64,000 nucleotides of DNA from Luteibacter rhizovicinus DSM 16549 (GCF_001887595.1 NZ_CP017480.1:1-64000), one strand, 5' to 3'; shown: positions 21,078 to 35,326, numbered from the stretch's first letter. Program-made: numbers and translations. Notes: generated by a model not told the origin, from the sequence alone.

Positions 21078-22109
21078 CTATTTTGCTGGCAGATATTGCA
21101 GCGGGTCGACGGGGTTGCCGTCGCGGCGGATCTGGAACTGGAGTTCGTCGCGGGTCGCGCCGCTCGAGCCCATTTCGGCCACGGCCTGCCCTGCCTTCAC
21201 TTTCTCGCCTTCCTTGACCAGTCGCTTGCGATTGTGACCGTAGGCGGAGAGGAAGCTGTCGCTGTGCTTGATGATGACCAGCTCGCCGTAGCCGACCAGG
21301 CCGTTGCCGCTGTACACCACCACGCCATCGGCGGCCGAGCGCACCGGGTCACCGGCCTTGCCACCGATTTCGATGCCGGGAATGGCGTCGGCGGAAGAGA
21401 ACTTCTTCAGCATCGTGCCGTCGGCCGGCCAACGCCAGGCGATGCCGCCGGCGCTACGCGATGCGCCACTGGTCACGATAGGCGTCGCTGCCGGCGGATT
21501 CTCCACGGGGGCGGGCGCCGCGGCGGGGGCGTTAGGCGCACTCGGGGGCACTGGCACGGCAACAGGAACGACCGACTCCGCCGGCTTGCCGGCGACGACG
21601 ACCGGTGTGTTTGTCGTGGTCGCGGGGGCCGGGACAGCGGGCGGCGCGACATCGGCATCCGTCACGCTCTGGAAAGCGGGTTGCGCAGGCTGGGCCGGCG
21701 GCGGTGTGCCATGCGGCGCATTACCGGCGGGCGGCGTACCCGCGGGCGGGGGCGTAGCGGCCACGACGACCGGCGCGGCGTGCGCGGGCGCCGACTTGCT
21801 GTCATGACCCGGCGGGGCGAGCCGCAGGTCCTGGCCCGGCCAGATGGTGTACGGCGAGGCAATGCCGTTCCAGCTGGCGAGATCGCGGAAATCCACCTTG
21901 TTGCGGAAGGCGATGCTGTAGAGGGTATCGCCCTTCATGACCCGGTAACTGCCACCAGGCGGCGCCGGAGGCGGCGTCGCGTCGTGGCTCGGCGTGTAGC
22001 TACCCGGGCTCCGCGTGACGATGACAGAGCTGCGCGTGACATCGCAGCCCGCCACGACCACGGCAGCCGACAGCACGCCTACCAGCGCGAGCGGACGGAT
22101 CATGAGCAT
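21078..22109 (-). CDS. nlpD: NlpD-type lipoprotein, LysM plus degenerate LytM (M23) domain
   Basis: A 343-residue outer-membrane lipoprotein that activates cell-division amidases (AmiC) in homologues. The lipobox is VVAGC (Cys22), the LysM domain is near 50-97 (SYRVMKGDTLYSIAF), a long Ala/Pro linker follows, and the M23-like domain is C-terminal. The usual metal ligands are missing: GIEIG replaces G-x-D, and ELQFQIR replaces HLHFE, so it is predicted to be non-catalytic like E. coli NlpD. The ATG at 22107-22109 has AAGGAAA upstream. It is last in surE-pcm-yqaA-nlpD; rpoS, which often follows, is absent here. Confidence 0.9.
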   Translation of the reverse strand: MLMIRPLALVGVLSAAVVVAGCDVTRSSVIVTRSPGSYTPSHDATPPPAPPGGSYRVMKGDTLYSIAFRNKVDFRDLASWNGIASPYTIWPGQDLRLAPPGHDSKSAPAHAAPVVVAATPPPAGTPPAGNAPHGTPPPAQPAQPAFQSVTDADVAPPAVPAPATTTNTPVVVAGKPAESVVPVAVPVPPSAPNAPAAAPAPVENPPAATPIVTSGASRSAGGIAWRWPADGTMLKKFSSADAIPGIEIGGKAGDPVRSAADGVVVYSGNGLVGYGELVIIKHSDSFLSAYGHNRKRLVKEGEKVKAGQAVAEMGSSGATRDELQFQIRRDGNPVDPLQYLPAK

Positions 22110-22132
22110 CGCGGATTTCCTTTCACGGGCAC

Positions 22133-22741
22133 TCATCGCAGCAGGAACCACCACACGGCCAGAAGGACGACTGCAACGATAGCAGCCCAACCTATCCACT
22201 CTATGTGTTTACGCAGGATCCGTTCAGCGCGCTCGCCGAACAGGCGTACGAGCAAGGCCAGCAGCCAGACCCGCTTGCCACGCCCGATCAGCATGCAAAG
22301 CAGGAACGGCAGCAGGGGCACCCCGATGATGCCGGAAGCCCAGGTCACGAACTTCATCGGCACCACGGGCTGCAGCGCAGCCATGGCCAGGGCGATGTAG
22401 AGGGCCAGCGCATGCGCGGCCATGTCCTCGCGCAGACTTGCCACGCCCTTCTCGATCGGCGCGAGCAGGTGCATCGACTCGAGAAGCGGCTTCAGGGCCT
22501 CGTAGGCGTAGTGGCCGAGCATGTAGCCGACCAGCGAACCCGCCAGCGAAAACAGCAGGCTCCAGTTCGCGTAGCGGAAGGCCTTGCGCGGCTCGGCCAG
22601 CATCATCGGCGCGAGCATCACTTCCGGCATGATCGGGAAGATGAAGGCTTCGACGAAGGACAGGCCCGCGAGATAGCGGACCGCGTGACGATGACGCGCC
22701 CAGACGATGGCGCGTTCGTAAAGCGAAGCAAACATCCGCAT
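22133..22741 (-). CDS. yqaA: YqaA/DedA-family (SNARE-associated) membrane protein
   Basis: A 202-residue inner-membrane protein with four to five hydrophobic segments. The pattern LSFVEAFIFPIMPEVMLAPM near the N-terminus and FVTWASGIIGVPLLPFL in the C-terminal half fits the YqaA branch of the DedA/VTT superfamily, implicated in lipid flipping and membrane homeostasis. It lies between pcm (29 bp) and nlpD (23 bp) in the same operon. The exact role is unknown. Confidence 0.87.
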   Translation of the reverse strand: MRMFASLYERAIVWARHRHAVRYLAGLSFVEAFIFPIMPEVMLAPMMLAEPRKAFRYANWSLLFSLAGSLVGYMLGHYAYEALKPLLESMHLLAPIEKGVASLREDMAAHALALYIALAMAALQPVVPMKFVTWASGIIGVPLLPFLLCMLIGRGKRVWLLALLVRLFGERAERILRKHIEWIGWAAIVAVVLLAVWWFLLR

Positions 22742-22770
22742 TCAGCGGTTTTCCCTGTCGTGGAGGCGCA

Positions 22771-23454
22771 TCAACCGATGCCGCCGAGTAAGGGCACGAA
22801 ACTCACCGCACCCAGTTCTTCCCGTAAGACCTCGCCGTTCTCGCCCTTGCGCAGACGCAGGAGCACCTGCTGGCTCGGGCTACCGACCGGCGCCACGAGC
22901 ACGCCGCCCGGCTTGAGCTGGTCAAGCAGTTTCAGCGGAACGCGGTCGCCGGCGGCGGTGAGGATGATGGCGTCGAAAGGCGCATCCGACTCCCAACCCA
23001 GCTTGCCGTCGTCGTGCCGCGAACGGAGGTTCTCGATGCCCAGCTGACGGAACCGGCGACGCGCCTGGCGCAGCAGCTCTTCGATCCGTTCGACCGTGTA
23101 GACCGTGGTCACGATGCCGGCGAGCACCGCGGCCTGGTAACCCGACCCCGTGCCGATTTCGAGCACACGCTCGGGCACGCCATGCTCGATCAGCGCCTCG
23201 GTCATGCGGGCGACGATCCAGGGCTGGGAAATGGTCTGTCCGTGGCCGATGGGGAGCGCCGTATTCTCATAGGCGCGCGAATGCAGCGCCTGATCGATGA
23301 AGTGATGTCGCGGCAGCTGCCGGATGACTTCGAGCACGCGCTCGTCGCGAATGCCTTCCTCGACCAGTTTGGCGACCAGGCGGTCGCGCGCACGTTGCGA
23401 GGTCATTCCTTCGCCGCGCAGGGCCGAAGCAGGCAGGGCATGCAGGTTCACCAC
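22771..23454 (-). CDS. pcm: protein-L-isoaspartate O-methyltransferase
   Basis: A 227-residue SAM-dependent repair enzyme methylating isoaspartyl residues in aged proteins. The SAM motif [14 protein letters not shown] and the substrate-side [15 protein letters not shown] are conserved. The likely start is a GTG at 23452-23454 (second GTG at 23449-23451), 1 bp past the surE stop codon, with GGAGG 9 bp upstream; a start at the later Met (23406) would drop conserved N-terminal residues. Adjacent to surE, as in many gammaproteobacteria. Confidence 0.94.
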   Translation of the reverse strand: MVNLHALPASALRGEGMTSQRARDRLVAKLVEEGIRDERVLEVIRQLPRHHFIDQALHSRAYENTALPIGHGQTISQPWIVARMTEALIEHGVPERVLEIGTGSGYQAAVLAGIVTTVYTVERIEELLRQARRRFRQLGIENLRSRHDDGKLGWESDAPFDAIILTAAGDRVPLKLLDQLKPGGVLVAPVGSPSQQVLLRLRKGENGEVLREELGAVSFVPLLGGIG

Positions 23455-23455
23455 C

Positions 23456-24238
23456 TCAGGCTGCCTCCTCGTTACCCATCGCCGACGAAAGCGGAAGCAT
23501 CCAGCTACTGACTTTCTCCAGGGCCTGGAAACGGGTGAGATCGGTGTGGATCGGCGTGACCGAGACAAAGCCGCGGCTGACGGCATTGAAATCGGTGCCC
23601 GGGCCGGCATCGTCGATTTCGCCCGGCGGACCGATCCACCACATGGTGCGACCGCGCGGATCTTCCGTCCGGATGGCCGGCGCGGCGCGATGACGCTTGC
23701 CGAGCCGGGTGACCTCGAAGCCGCGAATCTCTTCCCAGGGAAGGTCAGGCACGTTGACGTTGAGGATGGTGTCCGCCGGCAGCGGATCCACGATCAACCG
23801 ACGCATGATCATGAGCACCGCGCTGGCGGCCGCATCGAAGTGACGGCCGGAGCCCTCTTTCGTCACCAGGGAAACGGCGATCGCGGGAAGGCCGAGGAAG
23901 CGCCCTTCCATGGCGGCCGAGACGGTGCCCGAATAGATGACGTCGTCACCGAGGTTGGCGACATTGTTGATGCCCGACACAACGATGTCGGTCTCATGCT
24001 CGAGCATGCCCGCCAGGGCGAGATGGACGCAGTCCGTCGGCGTGCCCGACACGCGATAGAACCCGTTCTCCATGCGATGGGCACGGATGGGGGCGTCGAG
24101 GGTAAGCGAGTTGCTCGCGCCGGAGCGATCGCGGTCGGGGGCGACCACGGTCACCGTGCCGAACTCGGCCAGACGCCCGGCGAGAATCCGGATGCCCGGA
24201 GCCTCTACGCCGTCGTCGTTGCTAACCAGAACTTGCAT
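23456..24238 (-). CDS. surE: SurE, 5'/3'-nucleotidase and exopolyphosphatase
   Basis: A 260-residue metal-dependent phosphatase acting on nucleoside monophosphates and short polyphosphate. Metal ligands Asp8-Asp9 are in the N-terminal [22 protein letters not shown] supplies the serine ligand, and [11 protein letters not shown] the asparagine. Full length for the family. First gene of surE-pcm-yqaA-nlpD; the divergent smr gene starts 116 bp away. Confidence 0.96.
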   Translation of the reverse strand: MQVLVSNDDGVEAPGIRILAGRLAEFGTVTVVAPDRDRSGASNSLTLDAPIRAHRMENGFYRVSGTPTDCVHLALAGMLEHETDIVVSGINNVANLGDDVIYSGTVSAAMEGRFLGLPAIAVSLVTKEGSGRHFDAAASAVLMIMRRLIVDPLPADTILNVNVPDLPWEEIRGFEVTRLGKRHRAAPAIRTEDPRGRTMWWIGPPGEIDDAGPGTDFNAVSRGFVSVTPIHTDLTRFQALEKVSSWMLPLSSAMGNEEAA

Positions 24239-24353
24239 GCTGATCCAGATCGAAAATCGGGTGTGGCGGCCCTATATCGACAAGGCCGCCCGACCGGTCC
24301 AAGTCTACCGGAGCGGGCAGCGGGATTCACGAAACGCAGCTAGGATGAGGGCA

Positions 24354-24896
24354 ATGAAGCGCCGCACGCCTCCCCTTCACGACGATGACAGCCGCCTCTT
24401 CCGCGAGGCGATTGGCGACGTGCGGCCGATGGCGCCGGTCGAGTCGCTACCCGAGCGCCCTCGCCCCGAGCCGTATCCGCACATGCGCGATGCCGACGAG
24501 GCGGCCGTGCCGGCCGAGTCACTCCTGTTCGACTACGACCCGGCCGATCTCGAAGTAGGTGAGGAGCTGTCCTACCTGCGTGACGGCTACCCGCCCAAGC
24601 TGCTGAAACAGCTCAAGCGCGGTCAGTTCAGCATCCAGGCGGACGTCGACCTCCACCAGATGAACGCCGCCGCGGCGCAGATGACGATTGCCGAGTTCCT
24701 CGCCGAGTGCCGCCACGATGGGATTCGCTGCGTGCGGATCATCCACGGCAAGGGCTTGCGCTCCAAGGCGGCCGGGCCGGTGTTGAAGGGTCTGACCGAC
24801 CGGCTGCTGCGTCGACGGGACGATGTCGTTGCCTTCGCCTCGGCCCGCCCGATGCAAGGCGGCACCGGGGCCGTCGTCGTCCTGCTGAAAGGCTAA
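24354..24896 (+). CDS. Smr-domain protein (SmrA/SmrB type)
   Basis: A 180-residue protein whose C-terminal Smr domain has the signature DLHQMN (start of the domain), RIIHGKGLRSKAAGPVLKG and a final AMQGGTGAVVVLL-like strand. Smr domains are nucleases; SmrB rescues collided ribosomes and the DxH motif here is DLH. The N-terminal 90 residues are charged and low complexity. GAGG lies 3-7 bp before the chosen ATG. It sits between divergent surE and convergent truD. Confidence 0.9.
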   Translation: MKRRTPPLHDDDSRLFREAIGDVRPMAPVESLPERPRPEPYPHMRDADEAAVPAESLLFDYDPADLEVGEELSYLRDGYPPKLLKQLKRGQFSIQADVDLHQMNAAAAQMTIAEFLAECRHDGIRCVRIIHGKGLRSKAAGPVLKGLTDRLLRRRDDVVAFASARPMQGGTGAVVVLLKG

Positions 24897-24904
24897 TAGC
24901 TACC

Positions 24905-24927
24905 TGTAGGAGCCGATTCATCGGCGA
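24905..24927. repeat. REP-type palindrome, copy 5
   Basis: TGTAGGAGCCGATTCATCGG then CGA, between convergent smr and truD. Confidence 0.8.
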
Positions 24928-24949
24928 GCATTCTGTGGGACCTAGAGCA

Positions 24950-25966
24950 TTACAGGGTGGCGGCGACTTCGCGTAGCACGGTCGTCGCATACGCCCCGGC
25001 CGGGAGGCCGAACGAGACTTCGAGCGCGCCATCATCCAGCCAGCGCCAGGCCAGATCGCGCGGCAGCATGCGCAGCGCCCGGCGCTCCTGGTCCATGCGC
25101 GCGCCCGCCAGACCTTTCGCAAGATCTTCGTCACGGGCGGCAACGGCACGCTCCAGCTCGCCGACCGCATCGGTGGACGGCGGCTCGCCATCGCCCCACA
25201 ACGGACCCGACGGATGAATATCGAAGCGAGCGAGACGCTCGGCCAACACGTCGCTGAACGCCTCGGGTCCGAACCACGAGCGCGAGCCTTCCAACGACCA
25301 GATCTCGCCATCCATCGGCGTATCCCACTGCCCTGCCCCGACACGCTCAGCGAGCACGCCGTTGAAGATGTGCGAACGTGCCGCCGAAAGCAGGATGGAG
25401 CGCTTGTCGCGGTCGACGCGGCGACCGCCGAACATCTGCTTCGCCTGCGCCACGTTGCCGCCACCGAGACCGAATCGCTGCTCGCCGAAATAATTCGGCA
25501 CGCCACGCTTCGCGATCGCGGCGAGGCGTTCGTCAGCGGCGGCACGATCGCCTTCGATCTCCCGCAGCACCAGCACGAAGCGGTTTCCACGCAGTGCCCC
25601 GCGCTTGATCTTGCGCGAATGGCGGGCGGCGGAAATCACCTTGATCTCGTCGGATACGAGCGCCGACCAGTCCGGATCGGCCTTGCCTGGAAGGTGCACG
25701 GTGAACACCTGGCGGGTCACCGCGTGGCGGTCCTTCATGCCGGCGTAGCCGACATTCATCGGCTGGATACCGGCGAACTTGGCGAGTTCACGTGCTGCCC
25801 AATCGGTGTTCGTGCCGCGCTTTTCCACCAGGAGAAACGCATGCTCGCCGGCGCCATCGGCTTCATAGCCGAGGATTTCCTCGACGAAGAAATCCTCGGG
25901 CGCGGAGCGCAGGCGGCCGCGCAGCGGCGGGGCGCCGAAGGCGAAAGGGAGTTCGTTGTCTGTCAT
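24950..25966 (-). CDS. truD: TruD, tRNA pseudouridine-13 synthase
   Basis: A 338-residue enzyme making pseudouridine 13 in tRNA-Glu and others. The catalytic motif NVGYAGMKDRHAVTRQ carries Asp79; the TruD-specific insertion domain and the ANYFGEQRF-like motif (VPNYFGEQRFG) are present. It follows mgtE by 13 bp and closes the pyrG-to-truD operon. Confidence 0.95.
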   Translation of the reverse strand: MTDNELPFAFGAPPLRGRLRSAPEDFFVEEILGYEADGAGEHAFLLVEKRGTNTDWAARELAKFAGIQPMNVGYAGMKDRHAVTRQVFTVHLPGKADPDWSALVSDEIKVISAARHSRKIKRGALRGNRFVLVLREIEGDRAAADERLAAIAKRGVPNYFGEQRFGLGGGNVAQAKQMFGGRRVDRDKRSILLSAARSHIFNGVLAERVGAGQWDTPMDGEIWSLEGSRSWFGPEAFSDVLAERLARFDIHPSGPLWGDGEPPSTDAVGELERAVAARDEDLAKGLAGARMDQERRALRMLPRDLAWRWLDDGALEVSFGLPAGAYATTVLREVAATL

Positions 25967-25979
25967 GGTTCGCGGCCTT

Positions 25980-27407
25980 CTAGAGCAGGAAAATCGTCGC
26001 CAGCCCCAGGAAAATGAAGAAACCGCCGCTATCGGTGACGGCGGTGATGAGCACGCTGGAGCCCAGCGCGGGATCGCGACCGAGCTTGACCATCAGCATG
26101 GGAATGCCGACGCCCATGAAGGCGGCGAGCAGGAGATTCAGTGTCATGGCGGCCGTCATGACCAGGCCAAGCGCAGGATTGCCGTAGAGCAGCCACGCGG
26201 CGATGCCGATGGCACCGCCCCAGACCACGCCGTTGAACAGGGAAACACCCAGTTCCTTGCGCCACAGCCTGCGTACCTGCGAGGTACCCACCTGCTCCAG
26301 CGCCATGGCGCGAACGATCATGGTGATGGTCTGGTTACCCGAATTGCCACCGATGCCGGCGACGATGGGCATCAAGGCGGCAAGCGCCACCAGTTTCTCG
26401 ATGGAATGCTCGAACAGGCCGATCACGCGCGATGCCACGAAGGCGGTGACGAGGTTGATCGCCAGCCACGCCCAGCGATTGCGCACGGACTTCCAGACGG
26501 AGGCGAAGATATCTTCCTCTTCGCGCAGGCCACCGCGCGACAGCGCCTCGGTTTCGCTCTCTTCGCGAATGAAGTCCAGCATCGCATCGACGGCGATGCG
26601 GCCGATCAGGCGCATCCCGGCGTCGACGACCGGCGCGGTCACCAGGTCGTAGCGTTCGAAAGCCTGCGCCACGTCATAGGCATCGTCTTCCGGGCGGAAC
26701 GTGTTCACGTCCGGCGCCATGATCTCGCGGACCATCTTGTCCGGCGAGTTCACCAGCAACCAATGCAGGGGCAACACCCCGGTCAGCACGCTGTCGGCGT
26801 TGACCACGAAGAGCTTGTCGGTCTGCGCAGGCAGCTCGTCGAAGCGGCGAAGATAACGAAGCACCACTTCGAGGCTGATGTCCTCGCGGATGGTGACCAT
26901 GTCGAAGTCCATCAGCGCGCCGACCTGGTCGTCCTCGTAGGACATGGCGGCCTGCACGCGCTCACGATCCTGCGCATCGAGGCTGGCCATGAGTTCGGGC
27001 AGCACTTCGGTCGGCAGGTCGTCGACGAGGTCGGCGAGCTCGTCCGCGTCCAGCGGTTCGACGGCAGCGAGAATCTCGCGATCGTCCATGTCCGCGATGA
27101 GCGATTCGCGTACCGAGTCGGAGACTTCGAGCAGGATGTCGCCGTCGCGATCGCTGCGGATCCGCTGCCAGACTGCAAGCCGGTCTTCGAGCGGCAAGGA
27201 TTCGAACACATCGGCGAGATCGGCCGGATGGAGTCCGTCAAGCAGGGCCTGCAACTCCGCGTCGGCTGCATCGAGGGGCGAGTCATCGCGATCCGGCGCC
27301 GCGCCGGCAAAGGCAAGCAAGCCTTCCCGACGGCGCAGGAGATCGGTAATCGCCTCCAGCCGGTCGTGCAGACGCGGCGTGGCGGCGCGTGACTCGCTCT
27401 CGCTCAT
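25980..27407 (-). CDS. mgtE: MgtE-family magnesium transporter
   Basis: A 475-residue dimeric Mg2+ channel. It has the cytoplasmic MgtE N domain ([20 protein letters not shown]), two CBS domains ([13 protein letters not shown]...DLVTAPVVD), a connecting helix and about five membrane segments at the end, including the pore motif GIGGNSGNQ. Its ATG overlaps the ispF stop (ATGA), so translation is coupled. Gating by internal Mg2+ through the N and CBS domains is known for the family. Confidence 0.95.
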   Translation of the reverse strand: MSESESRAATPRLHDRLEAITDLLRRREGLLAFAGAAPDRDDSPLDAADAELQALLDGLHPADLADVFESLPLEDRLAVWQRIRSDRDGDILLEVSDSVRESLIADMDDREILAAVEPLDADELADLVDDLPTEVLPELMASLDAQDRERVQAAMSYEDDQVGALMDFDMVTIREDISLEVVLRYLRRFDELPAQTDKLFVVNADSVLTGVLPLHWLLVNSPDKMVREIMAPDVNTFRPEDDAYDVAQAFERYDLVTAPVVDAGMRLIGRIAVDAMLDFIREESETEALSRGGLREEEDIFASVWKSVRNRWAWLAINLVTAFVASRVIGLFEHSIEKLVALAALMPIVAGIGGNSGNQTITMIVRAMALEQVGTSQVRRLWRKELGVSLFNGVVWGGAIGIAAWLLYGNPALGLVMTAAMTLNLLLAAFMGVGIPMLMVKLGRDPALGSSVLITAVTDSGGFFIFLGLATIFLL

Positions 27408-27877
27408 GACCGCTCGACCAGCACCGTCGCCAGGGCGGCAATGCCCTCGCGGCGACCGGTGAACCCGAGGGTTTCCGTGGTAGTCGCCTTGATGCTGATG
27501 CGATCGATGTCGACACCGAGATCGGCGGCGATCACCTCGCGCATCGCCTGCGCATGCGGACCGACCTTCGGCGCTTCGCAGATCACGGTGATGTCGGCAT
27601 TGCCGAGGGCATAGCCGCGCTCGGCGAGCATACCCGCCACGGCACGCACGAAGCTGCGACTGTCCGCGCCGCGCCACTTATCGTCGGATGGCGGAAAATG
27701 CTTGCCGATATCACCCAGCGCCAGCGCGCCGAGCAACGCATCGCACAGCGCATGCAGCACGACGTCGCCGTCCGAATGCGCAAGCACGCCCTGCCCGTGC
27801 GCCACGCGCACACCGCCGAGCATCACATGATCGCCTTCACCGAAGGCGTGGACATCGAATCCCTGTCCGATACGCAT
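27404..27877 (-). CDS. ispF: IspF, 2-C-methyl-D-erythritol 2,4-cyclodiphosphate synthase
   Basis: A 157-residue homotrimeric MEP-pathway enzyme. Metal ligands Asp8 and His10 (GFDVHAFG) and the later His in [12 protein letters not shown] are present, with [17 protein letters not shown] at the end. The ATG overlaps the ispD stop by one base. Full length. Confidence 0.97.
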   Translation of the reverse strand: MRIGQGFDVHAFGEGDHVMLGGVRVAHGQGVLAHSDGDVVLHALCDALLGALALGDIGKHFPPSDDKWRGADSRSFVRAVAGMLAERGYALGNADITVICEAPKVGPHAQAMREVIAADLGVDIDRISIKATTTETLGFTGRREGIAALATVLVERS

Positions 27878-28566
27878 TAACGTGTTCTCCCGAGCAGGAA
27901 CTCCGCCAGCGCGAAATCCGCCGGCGTGGTCACCTTGATGTTGTCTTCCGAACCTTCCACCAGCAGCGGCATGACGCCCGTGCGCTCCATCGCCATGGCC
28001 TCGTCGCTGACGACGATACCGTCCGCGGCGGCAAGGGCGAGTGCACGCGCCAGCGCGCCCCGGCGGAACATCTGCGGCGTAAAGGCGCGCCACCGACCTT
28101 CGCGCGGTTCGGTGGCGGTGCTGTGACAGTCCGCATCCGCCCGCTTGAGGGTGTCCCGCAGGGGCGCGCCGAGCAGACCGCCTTCACCCACACCCGCCAG
28201 GTCGATCAGGCGGGTGATGTCGTCGGCGCGCACGCAGGGCCGCGCGGCATCGTGGACCAGGACGAAATGATCCGGCGCCACGGCGGCCGGCAAGGCGAGT
28301 ACGCCCGCCAGCACGGAGTCGCTGCGCTCACCGCCGCCGATGGTCGCGATGAGGGGTTTGCCGCCGATCGACTCGACGGCAGAAAAATGGGGATCGTCCG
28401 CCGCGATGACGACGACCAGCCCGGCGATGCGCGGATGCGCCGCCAGGCGTTCAAGCGTGTGATCGAGCAAAGGACGTCCGGCCAGCGACTGATACTGCTT
28501 CGGCCGATCGCCACCCGCCCGGACGCCTCGACCGGCAGCCGGAACCACACACCACAGGGCATCCAT
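27877..28566 (-). CDS. ispD: IspD, 2-C-methyl-D-erythritol 4-phosphate cytidylyltransferase
   Basis: A 229-residue MEP-pathway enzyme joining CTP to MEP. The nucleotide-binding motif [17 protein letters not shown] at the N-terminus and [11 protein letters not shown] are conserved. The ATG at 28564-28566 overlaps the ftsB stop by one base; a GTG one codon earlier is also possible. The ftsB-ispD-ispF order is standard. Confidence 0.96.
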   Translation of the reverse strand: MDALWCVVPAAGRGVRAGGDRPKQYQSLAGRPLLDHTLERLAAHPRIAGLVVVIAADDPHFSAVESIGGKPLIATIGGGERSDSVLAGVLALPAAVAPDHFVLVHDAARPCVRADDITRLIDLAGVGEGGLLGAPLRDTLKRADADCHSTATEPREGRWRAFTPQMFRRGALARALALAAADGIVVSDEAMAMERTGVMPLLVEGSEDNIKVTTPADFALAEFLLGRTR

Positions 28567-28910
28567 CACTGGGTGCCGGGACCGACGGGCGGCGGAGGCG
28601 GCGGCGCACTGGTCGCCGCCCCTGGCTCGACGATCTGGTAGAAGGTCTCGTTCGGCTTGATCAGGCCCAGCTCCTGGCGCGCACGCGCTTCGGTAGCCTG
28701 CTCGCCGTGCTTGAGATCTTCCACGTCCGCGGCAAGCGCCTGGTTACGTTTGAGCAACGCGGCGTTTTCCTCGGTCTGTTTCTGCACCGACGCGCGCAGT
28801 GAATCGACCTCGGCCATGCCCCCACCGCCGACCCACAGCTTCAGCTGCAGCGCGATGAGGACGATGACGAGGATCAGGCCGATCCAGCGCAGGAGTGCCG
28901 CGTTGCTCAA
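28566..28910 (-). CDS. ftsB: FtsB, divisome septum-site protein
   Basis: A 114-residue bitopic protein of the FtsQLB complex. One membrane segment (IGLILVIVLIALQLKLWVGGG), then a coiled coil (VDSLRASVQKQTEENAALLK) and the conserved ARQELGLIKPNETFYQIV. The reading frame has no ATG near the right position; TTG at 28908-28910 (then SNAALLRWIG) fits the family's short cytoplasmic N-terminus and lies 8 bp after the eno stop. The Pro-rich tail (APPPPPPVGPG) is longer than in E. coli. Confidence 0.92.
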   Translation of the reverse strand: MSNAALLRWIGLILVIVLIALQLKLWVGGGGMAEVDSLRASVQKQTEENAALLKRNQALAADVEDLKHGEQATEARARQELGLIKPNETFYQIVEPGAATSAPPPPPPVGPGTQ

Positions 28911-28918
28911 GGCACGAC

Positions 28919-30611
<1,693 letters not shown>

Positions 30612-30678
30612 CCAGCCCGTCTCCCCGGGACCTTTGCGGTCCCGCTATACCGTCAATCATACCGTTCCGGAGGAACGA

Positions 30679-33230
<2,552 letters not shown>

Positions 33231-33289
33231 TCACTCGCGAGGGGCAGACTGAACGTGCCGAATCGGAGCGGTCGTTTTACCATCGGGGA

Positions 33290-35092
33290 ATGACCGCCCA
33301 GCCCATCCCCGTCCGTCTTGAAGCCCTTCGCGCCGCCATGGCCCGCGAAGGCGTCGCCGCCGTCGTCGTCCCCTCCGCCGACCCCCACCTGTCCGAGTAC
33401 CTGCCGCCGCGCTGGCAGGCCCGGGAATGGCTTTCCGGCTTCACCGGCTCATCCGGCACCCTGGTCGTGACCACCGACGGTGGTGGCCTGTGGACCGATT
33501 CCCGCTATTTCTCCCAGGCGGAACAGGAACTTGCCGGCAGCGGCCTGCCCCTGATGCGTCTGAAGGTGGCGCATACGCCCGAGCACATCGGCTGGCTGGC
33601 CGAACAGCTCCGCCCGGGCGACGTCGTCGCGGCAGCAGGTGACAGCCTGGACGTGTCCGGTGCCGAGAGCCTGGCACGGCGCCTCGGGGCGGCCGGCGCG
33701 ACCCTGCGCACCGATCTCGATCTGCCCGCCGCCATCTGGCCCGACCGCCCGGGCCGCCCCGACGCCCCCGTTTTCGCGCACGCGGCACCGTTCGCTGCCG
33801 TCGACCGTGCCGACAAGCTGCGCCACGTGCGCACCGCCATGCGTCGGGCCGGCGCCACCCACCACCTGCTGTCCAGCCTCGACGACATCGCATGGCTGAC
33901 CAACCTGCGCGGCGCGGATGTCGAGTACAACCCTGTCTTCCTGGCCCACCTGCTAATCGACGACGGCAAGGCCACGCTGTTCATCGATGCCGCCAAGGTA
34001 CCGGCCGACATCAGGCAGGCCCTGGCGGCGGATGGCATGGGCCTCGCCGACTACAGCACCGTCGCCTCGGCGATCGCGGCCCTGCCCGACGACGCCGTGC
34101 TCATGCTGGACCCCGGCCACGTGGTCGTGTCCATTCTCGAAGGCTTGTCGCCCACCGTGCGACAGGTCCGCGCCGCCCACCCGTCGACGATGCAGAAGGC
34201 GCGCAAGACCACCGAGGAACTCGACCACGTACGCGACGTGATGCGCCGTGACGGTGCCGCACTCGCCCATGCGTTCCGCCGCATCGAAACGGGCATCGTC
34301 GCGGGCGAACCGCTGACCGAGCTCGACGTCGACACCATCGTGCGTGAGGCTCGTGCTGCCCAGTCCGGCTTCGTCGGCGAGAGCTTCTCGACGATCGCCG
34401 CCTACCAGGCCAACGGCGCCCTCCCCCATTACCGGGCCACCGAAGCGCACTTCAGCCCGCTGGCGGCCAAGGGCCTGCTCCTGATCGACTCGGGCGGCCA
34501 GTATCTTGGCGGCACCACCGACATCACCCGTGTGCTCGCCCTGGGTCCGGTGACCGACGAGCAGCGCCGCGATTCGACCCTCGTGCTCAAGGGCATGATC
34601 GCGCTCTCGCGTGCGCGTTTCCCCAAGGGCGCCAGCGGCCCGCAACTCGACGCACTGGCCCGCGCCCCGCTCTGGGCCGCCGGCATGGACTATGGCCACG
34701 GCACCGGCCACGGCGTGGGCTATTTCCTCAACGTGCATGAAGGCCCCCATGGCATCCGGGCGCCCCGGGCAGGCGTCGCGCTGGTTCCGCTGGAGACCGG
34801 CATGATCACCTCGATCGAACCCGGCCTCTACAAGCCCGGCCGCTACGGCATACGCCATGAAAACCTGGCCGTGGTGACCCAGGCCGACAGCACCGAGTTT
34901 GGTGACTTCTTCGCTTTCGAGACCCTGACCCTGTGCCCGTTCGACCGCCGCGGCCTCGAACCACGCTTGCTCGAACCCTCCGAACGGGCCTGGCTGGACG
35001 ATTATCACGCCACCGTACGCGCCGCCTTGTCACCCTTGCTCGACGGCGCCGACCGCGAATGGCTCGAATGGCACTGCGCGCCGCTTCAATAG
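33290..35092 (+). CDS. aminopeptidase P family (M24) Xaa-Pro peptidase
   Basis: A 600-residue three-domain metallopeptidase of the eukaryote-like aminopeptidase P class, longer than E. coli PepP (441). Two creatinase-N-like domains precede a pita-bread M24 domain with metal ligands in LLIDSGGQY and TTDITRV, the His in GTGHGVGYFLNVHEGP, and Glu in SIEPG and RHENL. It removes N-terminal residues before proline. Chosen start ATG follows CGGGGA; an upstream frame extension has no family support. Divergent from pyrG. Confidence 0.92.
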   Translation: MTAQPIPVRLEALRAAMAREGVAAVVVPSADPHLSEYLPPRWQAREWLSGFTGSSGTLVVTTDGGGLWTDSRYFSQAEQELAGSGLPLMRLKVAHTPEHIGWLAEQLRPGDVVAAAGDSLDVSGAESLARRLGAAGATLRTDLDLPAAIWPDRPGRPDAPVFAHAAPFAAVDRADKLRHVRTAMRRAGATHHLLSSLDDIAWLTNLRGADVEYNPVFLAHLLIDDGKATLFIDAAKVPADIRQALAADGMGLADYSTVASAIAALPDDAVLMLDPGHVVVSILEGLSPTVRQVRAAHPSTMQKARKTTEELDHVRDVMRRDGAALAHAFRRIETGIVAGEPLTELDVDTIVREARAAQSGFVGESFSTIAAYQANGALPHYRATEAHFSPLAAKGLLLIDSGGQYLGGTTDITRVLALGPVTDEQRRDSTLVLKGMIALSRARFPKGASGPQLDALARAPLWAAGMDYGHGTGHGVGYFLNVHEGPHGIRAPRAGVALVPLETGMITSIEPGLYKPGRYGIRHENLAVVTQADSTEFGDFFAFETLTLCPFDRRGLEPRLLEPSERAWLDDYHATVRAALSPLLDGADREWLEWHCAPLQ

Positions 35093-35096
35093 GAAA

Positions 35097-35231
35097 TGTA
35101 GGAGCCGCTTCAGCGGCGATGCTCCTGCCCTGTGTGGGAGCCGCTTCAGCGGCGATGCTCCTGCCCTGTGTGGGAGCCGCTTCAGCGGCGATGCTCCTGC
35201 CCTGTGTGGGAGCCGCTTCAGCGGCGATGGG
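35097..35231. repeat. tandem array of REP-type palindromes, 36-bp period (copy 6)
   Basis: Four copies of the core GGAGCCGCTTCAGCGGCGAT start at 35101, 35137, 35173 and 35209. Three are followed by the same linker (GCTCCTGCCCTGTGT plus G). Units and linkers are identical apart from TGTA/TGTG at the start, so duplication looks recent. Because 36 is divisible by three, every frame through it repeats a 12-residue peptide, but no translation signal supports a gene. Confidence 0.9.
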
Positions 35232-35263
35232 TGCTCGCCGCGCCCTGGGCCGCTGCCGCGGGA

Positions 35264-35326
35264 TCGCCGATGAATCGGCTCCCACAAGTAAATCGGCTCT
35301 CACATGTAAATCGGCTCCCACATGAA
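35264..35326. repeat. REP-type palindrome plus two truncated copies
   Basis: TCGCCGATGAATCGGCTCCC (35264 on) is inverted relative to the array. Two partial units, AAATCGGCTCTCACA and AAATCGGCTCCCACA, follow. Together with the array this fills most of the 323-bp gene-free stretch 35093-35415 before parE. Confidence 0.75.

Noticed and set aside
21078..22109. Active M23 endopeptidase
   Set aside because: Metal ligands are replaced (GIEIG, ELQFQIR), so a non-catalytic NlpD is the better reading.
35097..35231. CRISPR-like repeat array
   Set aside because: Units are palindromic REP cores with identical, not variable, linkers; there is no leader and no cas gene.
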